Source: Gammaproteobacteria bacterium (lineage in GTDB: Bacteria > Pseudomonadota > Gammaproteobacteria > Pseudomonadales > Azotimanducaceae). From it: a DNA stretch of 64,000 nt. The stretch lies in assembly GCA_026707945.1 (NCBI GenBank), contig JAPOVV010000077.1:124001-188000 (forward strand). Direction: 5' to 3'. This document shows, in pieces, positions 62,994 to 64,000 of the stretch; position 1 is the stretch's first letter; each line of letters starts with the position of its first letter. The notes under the pieces were generated by a model. That model was not told where the DNA came from and did no database searches. It saw only the letters and a list, made by a program, of their open reading frames with translations. Made by a program: the position numbers and the translations under genes.

Positions 62994-63935
62994 TCAGTTT
63001 CGGGTCGCTACGGCGATCACTCTATCGGGATTCAGCGGTTTTCCATTAGCCCAAATCTCAAAACGAAACTGTCGATAACGTTCTGGATCCGCAGAACCAT
63101 TTTCGCCGCGACGCTCTATTCGTGTAATCGTATCGCCGCGACTAATGTTCTGACCTTCTGAAATATCGTGAGGTGTGTTGAACTCATATGCAACAAGGTG
63201 CGACGTCGCAGAATCCACGATAATCAAATGACGGAACTTGTTCAACCCAGCCCCTGCGTAAATCACCTTTCCACCAATCGCCGCTACGATTTCAGTGTCG
63301 TCTGCCAATCGGTACTCCAAACCTTTTTCACCTTTGTTGGCGATGGGTTCATACGGTACGGGCCACTGCCATCCAGACTTTGTGCGAGTGGTTCGCAAGG
63401 TCATCTTCACCGGAGGCGTAGATGCATTCGGCGGCTTCGCATTCGAGAGTGGACGTTGCGCGTTTGGTCGTGGCGTTGCCACGGGTTCCGCAGTCGCAGG
63501 TGCTGGTGTTGTGTTCTCGCTGGGTGTCGACGATACGGTCGCAGATGTGTCCTGAGCTATTTGTTGAGGCGCTGCTTCTACGTTGCGTGCAGACTGAGAG
63601 GGTATCACCTGTGGCGCGCTCGGAACCGGTTCTGCTCCTTGACGCACAACGAGCAATTCTCCTGGGCGGATGATGTACGGCGCTTTGATGACATTGCGCG
63701 AAGCGATTTCCACAACTTTCAAGCCGTATCGTCGAGAAATTGCGTACAGCGTATCCCCGCGTTCAACGACGTGACAAAACTCCTCCGCGGTCTCTGCCTG
63801 ACATGCAGATTGATTTTCAGAATATGCGTAATCGCTCTGACGCGATTTATCAATCACCGGTGCCGGCGTTTTCGACACGCACCCCGCGATCGAAATGAGC
63901 AGGAATAGACACCAAAACCGACTATGCAACATCAC
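62994..63935 (-). CDS. nlpD: NlpD-type lipoprotein (LysM plus LytM/M23 domain)
   Basis: Envelope lipoprotein that activates cell-wall amidases. Signal peptide with lipobox SIAGC (cysteine about 19), LysM domain (HVVERGDTLYAISRRYG ... LLVVRQ, about 55-100), a long Pro/Ala/Thr-rich linker (105-190) and a C-terminal M23-like domain (WQWPVPYEPIANKGEKGLEY ... RFEIWANGKPLNPDRVI). The metallopeptidase histidine ligands are replaced (for example GLEYRL, LVAYEF), so it is catalytically inactive, as usual for NlpD. Start GTG 63935 or ATG 63932. Its stop faces the S9A peptidase gene, 20 bp away. Confidence 0.93.
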   Translation of the reverse strand: MMLHSRFWCLFLLISIAGCVSKTPAPVIDKSRQSDYAYSENQSACQAETAEEFCHVVERGDTLYAISRRYGLKVVEIASRNVIKAPYIIRPGELLVVRQGAEPVPSAPQVIPSQSARNVEAAPQQIAQDTSATVSSTPSENTTPAPATAEPVATPRPNAQRPLSNAKPPNASTPPVKMTLRTTRTKSGWQWPVPYEPIANKGEKGLEYRLADDTEIVAAIGGKVIYAGAGLNKFRHLIIVDSATSHLVAYEFNTPHDISEGQNISRGDTITRIERRGENGSADPERYRQFRFEIWANGKPLNPDRVIAVATRN

Positions 63936-64000
63936 GATCCACCAATCGCATTAGGACTAGCACGCCAACACACCCAATGACCATGCACGCGATCACAGCA
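63922..64000 (-). CDS. 3' end of a membrane protein gene upstream of nlpD (partial)
   Basis: On the minus strand, a frame open from the right edge reads AVIACMVIGCVGVLVLMRLV followed by DRDVA and TAG at 63924-63922. It overlaps the nlpD start by about 14 bp. The sequence is one hydrophobic helix with a short charged tail. In gammaproteobacteria surE, pcm or a YqaA/DedA-like membrane protein gene precedes nlpD; the hydrophobic end fits the last type, but only 25 residues are visible. Confidence 0.5.
   Translation of the reverse strand, partial: AVIACMVIGCVGVLVLMRLVDRDVA

Noticed and set aside
1-64000. CRISPR arrays, rRNA genes and tandem repeats
   Set aside because: No regularly spaced direct repeats or rRNA-like stretches were seen on either strand.

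Overview
The window looks like a contiguous chromosomal piece from a free-living, probably marine, gammaproteobacterium of moderate G+C. This rests on gene content and order. The block csrA, tRNA-Arg, tRNA-Ser, lysC, alaS, recX, recA, mutS, fdxA, nlpD (about 45.9-64 kb) is a classic gammaproteobacterial neighbourhood. There is also a bimodular QueF, a 7Fe ferredoxin, and a two-component pair resembling the 'proteobacterial dedicated sortase' regulators known mostly from marine species. All identifications come from reading the sequence; no database search was run.

Layout. 0-9 kb: a left-truncated large protein with a golvesin-like C-terminus, queF, tRNA-Gly, a methylsuccinyl-CoA-dehydrogenase-like acyl-CoA dehydrogenase divergent from a CaiB/BaiF CoA-transferase and hemF, a DUF418 membrane protein, a VOC protein and a lone ExbD. 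9-15.5 kb: a small-molecule kinase and NAD/nucleoside cluster (CNT nucleoside transporter, PfkB-type kinase, CPT-like kinase, sirtuin, VWA/CoxE-like protein, choline-kinase-like protein, NadR-like kinase). 15.6-24.8 kb: a PdsR/PdsS-like two-component system without a sortase, an MBL hydrolase, an atypical Ser/Thr kinase coupled to a secreted MORN-repeat protein, a TauE/SafE transporter and pyruvate kinase. 25-32 kb: an acyl-CoA dehydrogenase, an unknown anchored protein, and a molybdenum hydroxylase pair (IorAB type) upstream of a TonB-dependent receptor. 32-37 kb: an iron(III) ABC importer (FbpA, FbpB, FbpC types) with a likely Fur box and an unknown periplasmic helper. 37-42.6 kb: miscellaneous metabolic genes (aminotransferase, tannase/feruloyl-esterase family, P-loop kinase, CPBP protease, ABM monooxygenase).

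42.6-45 kb is the clearest accessory patch. It holds a very G+C-rich GNAT acetyltransferase gene with no normal start, then a frameshifted IS481-type transposase remnant. Two inverted copies of a conserved end sequence enclose about 950 bp that also carries a DUF4199 membrane-protein gene. A third copy of the same end sequence lies beside tRNA-Gly near 2.97 kb.

45-64 kb is the conserved backbone. Two S9-family peptidases and a class-III aminotransferase plus kinase pair (likely phospho-lyase and kinase for hydroxylysine or ethanolamine) are inserted into it. rpoS, which in relatives such as Pseudomonas sits between nlpD and fdxA, is absent there and an oligopeptidase-B-like gene occupies the space.

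Recurring oddities are divergent genes whose start codons touch or overlap (MORN/TauE near 22.53 kb; fbpC/fbpB near 35.46 kb) and genes whose best start codon is non-canonical (FbpA, possibly the CPBP protease, and the GNAT protein).
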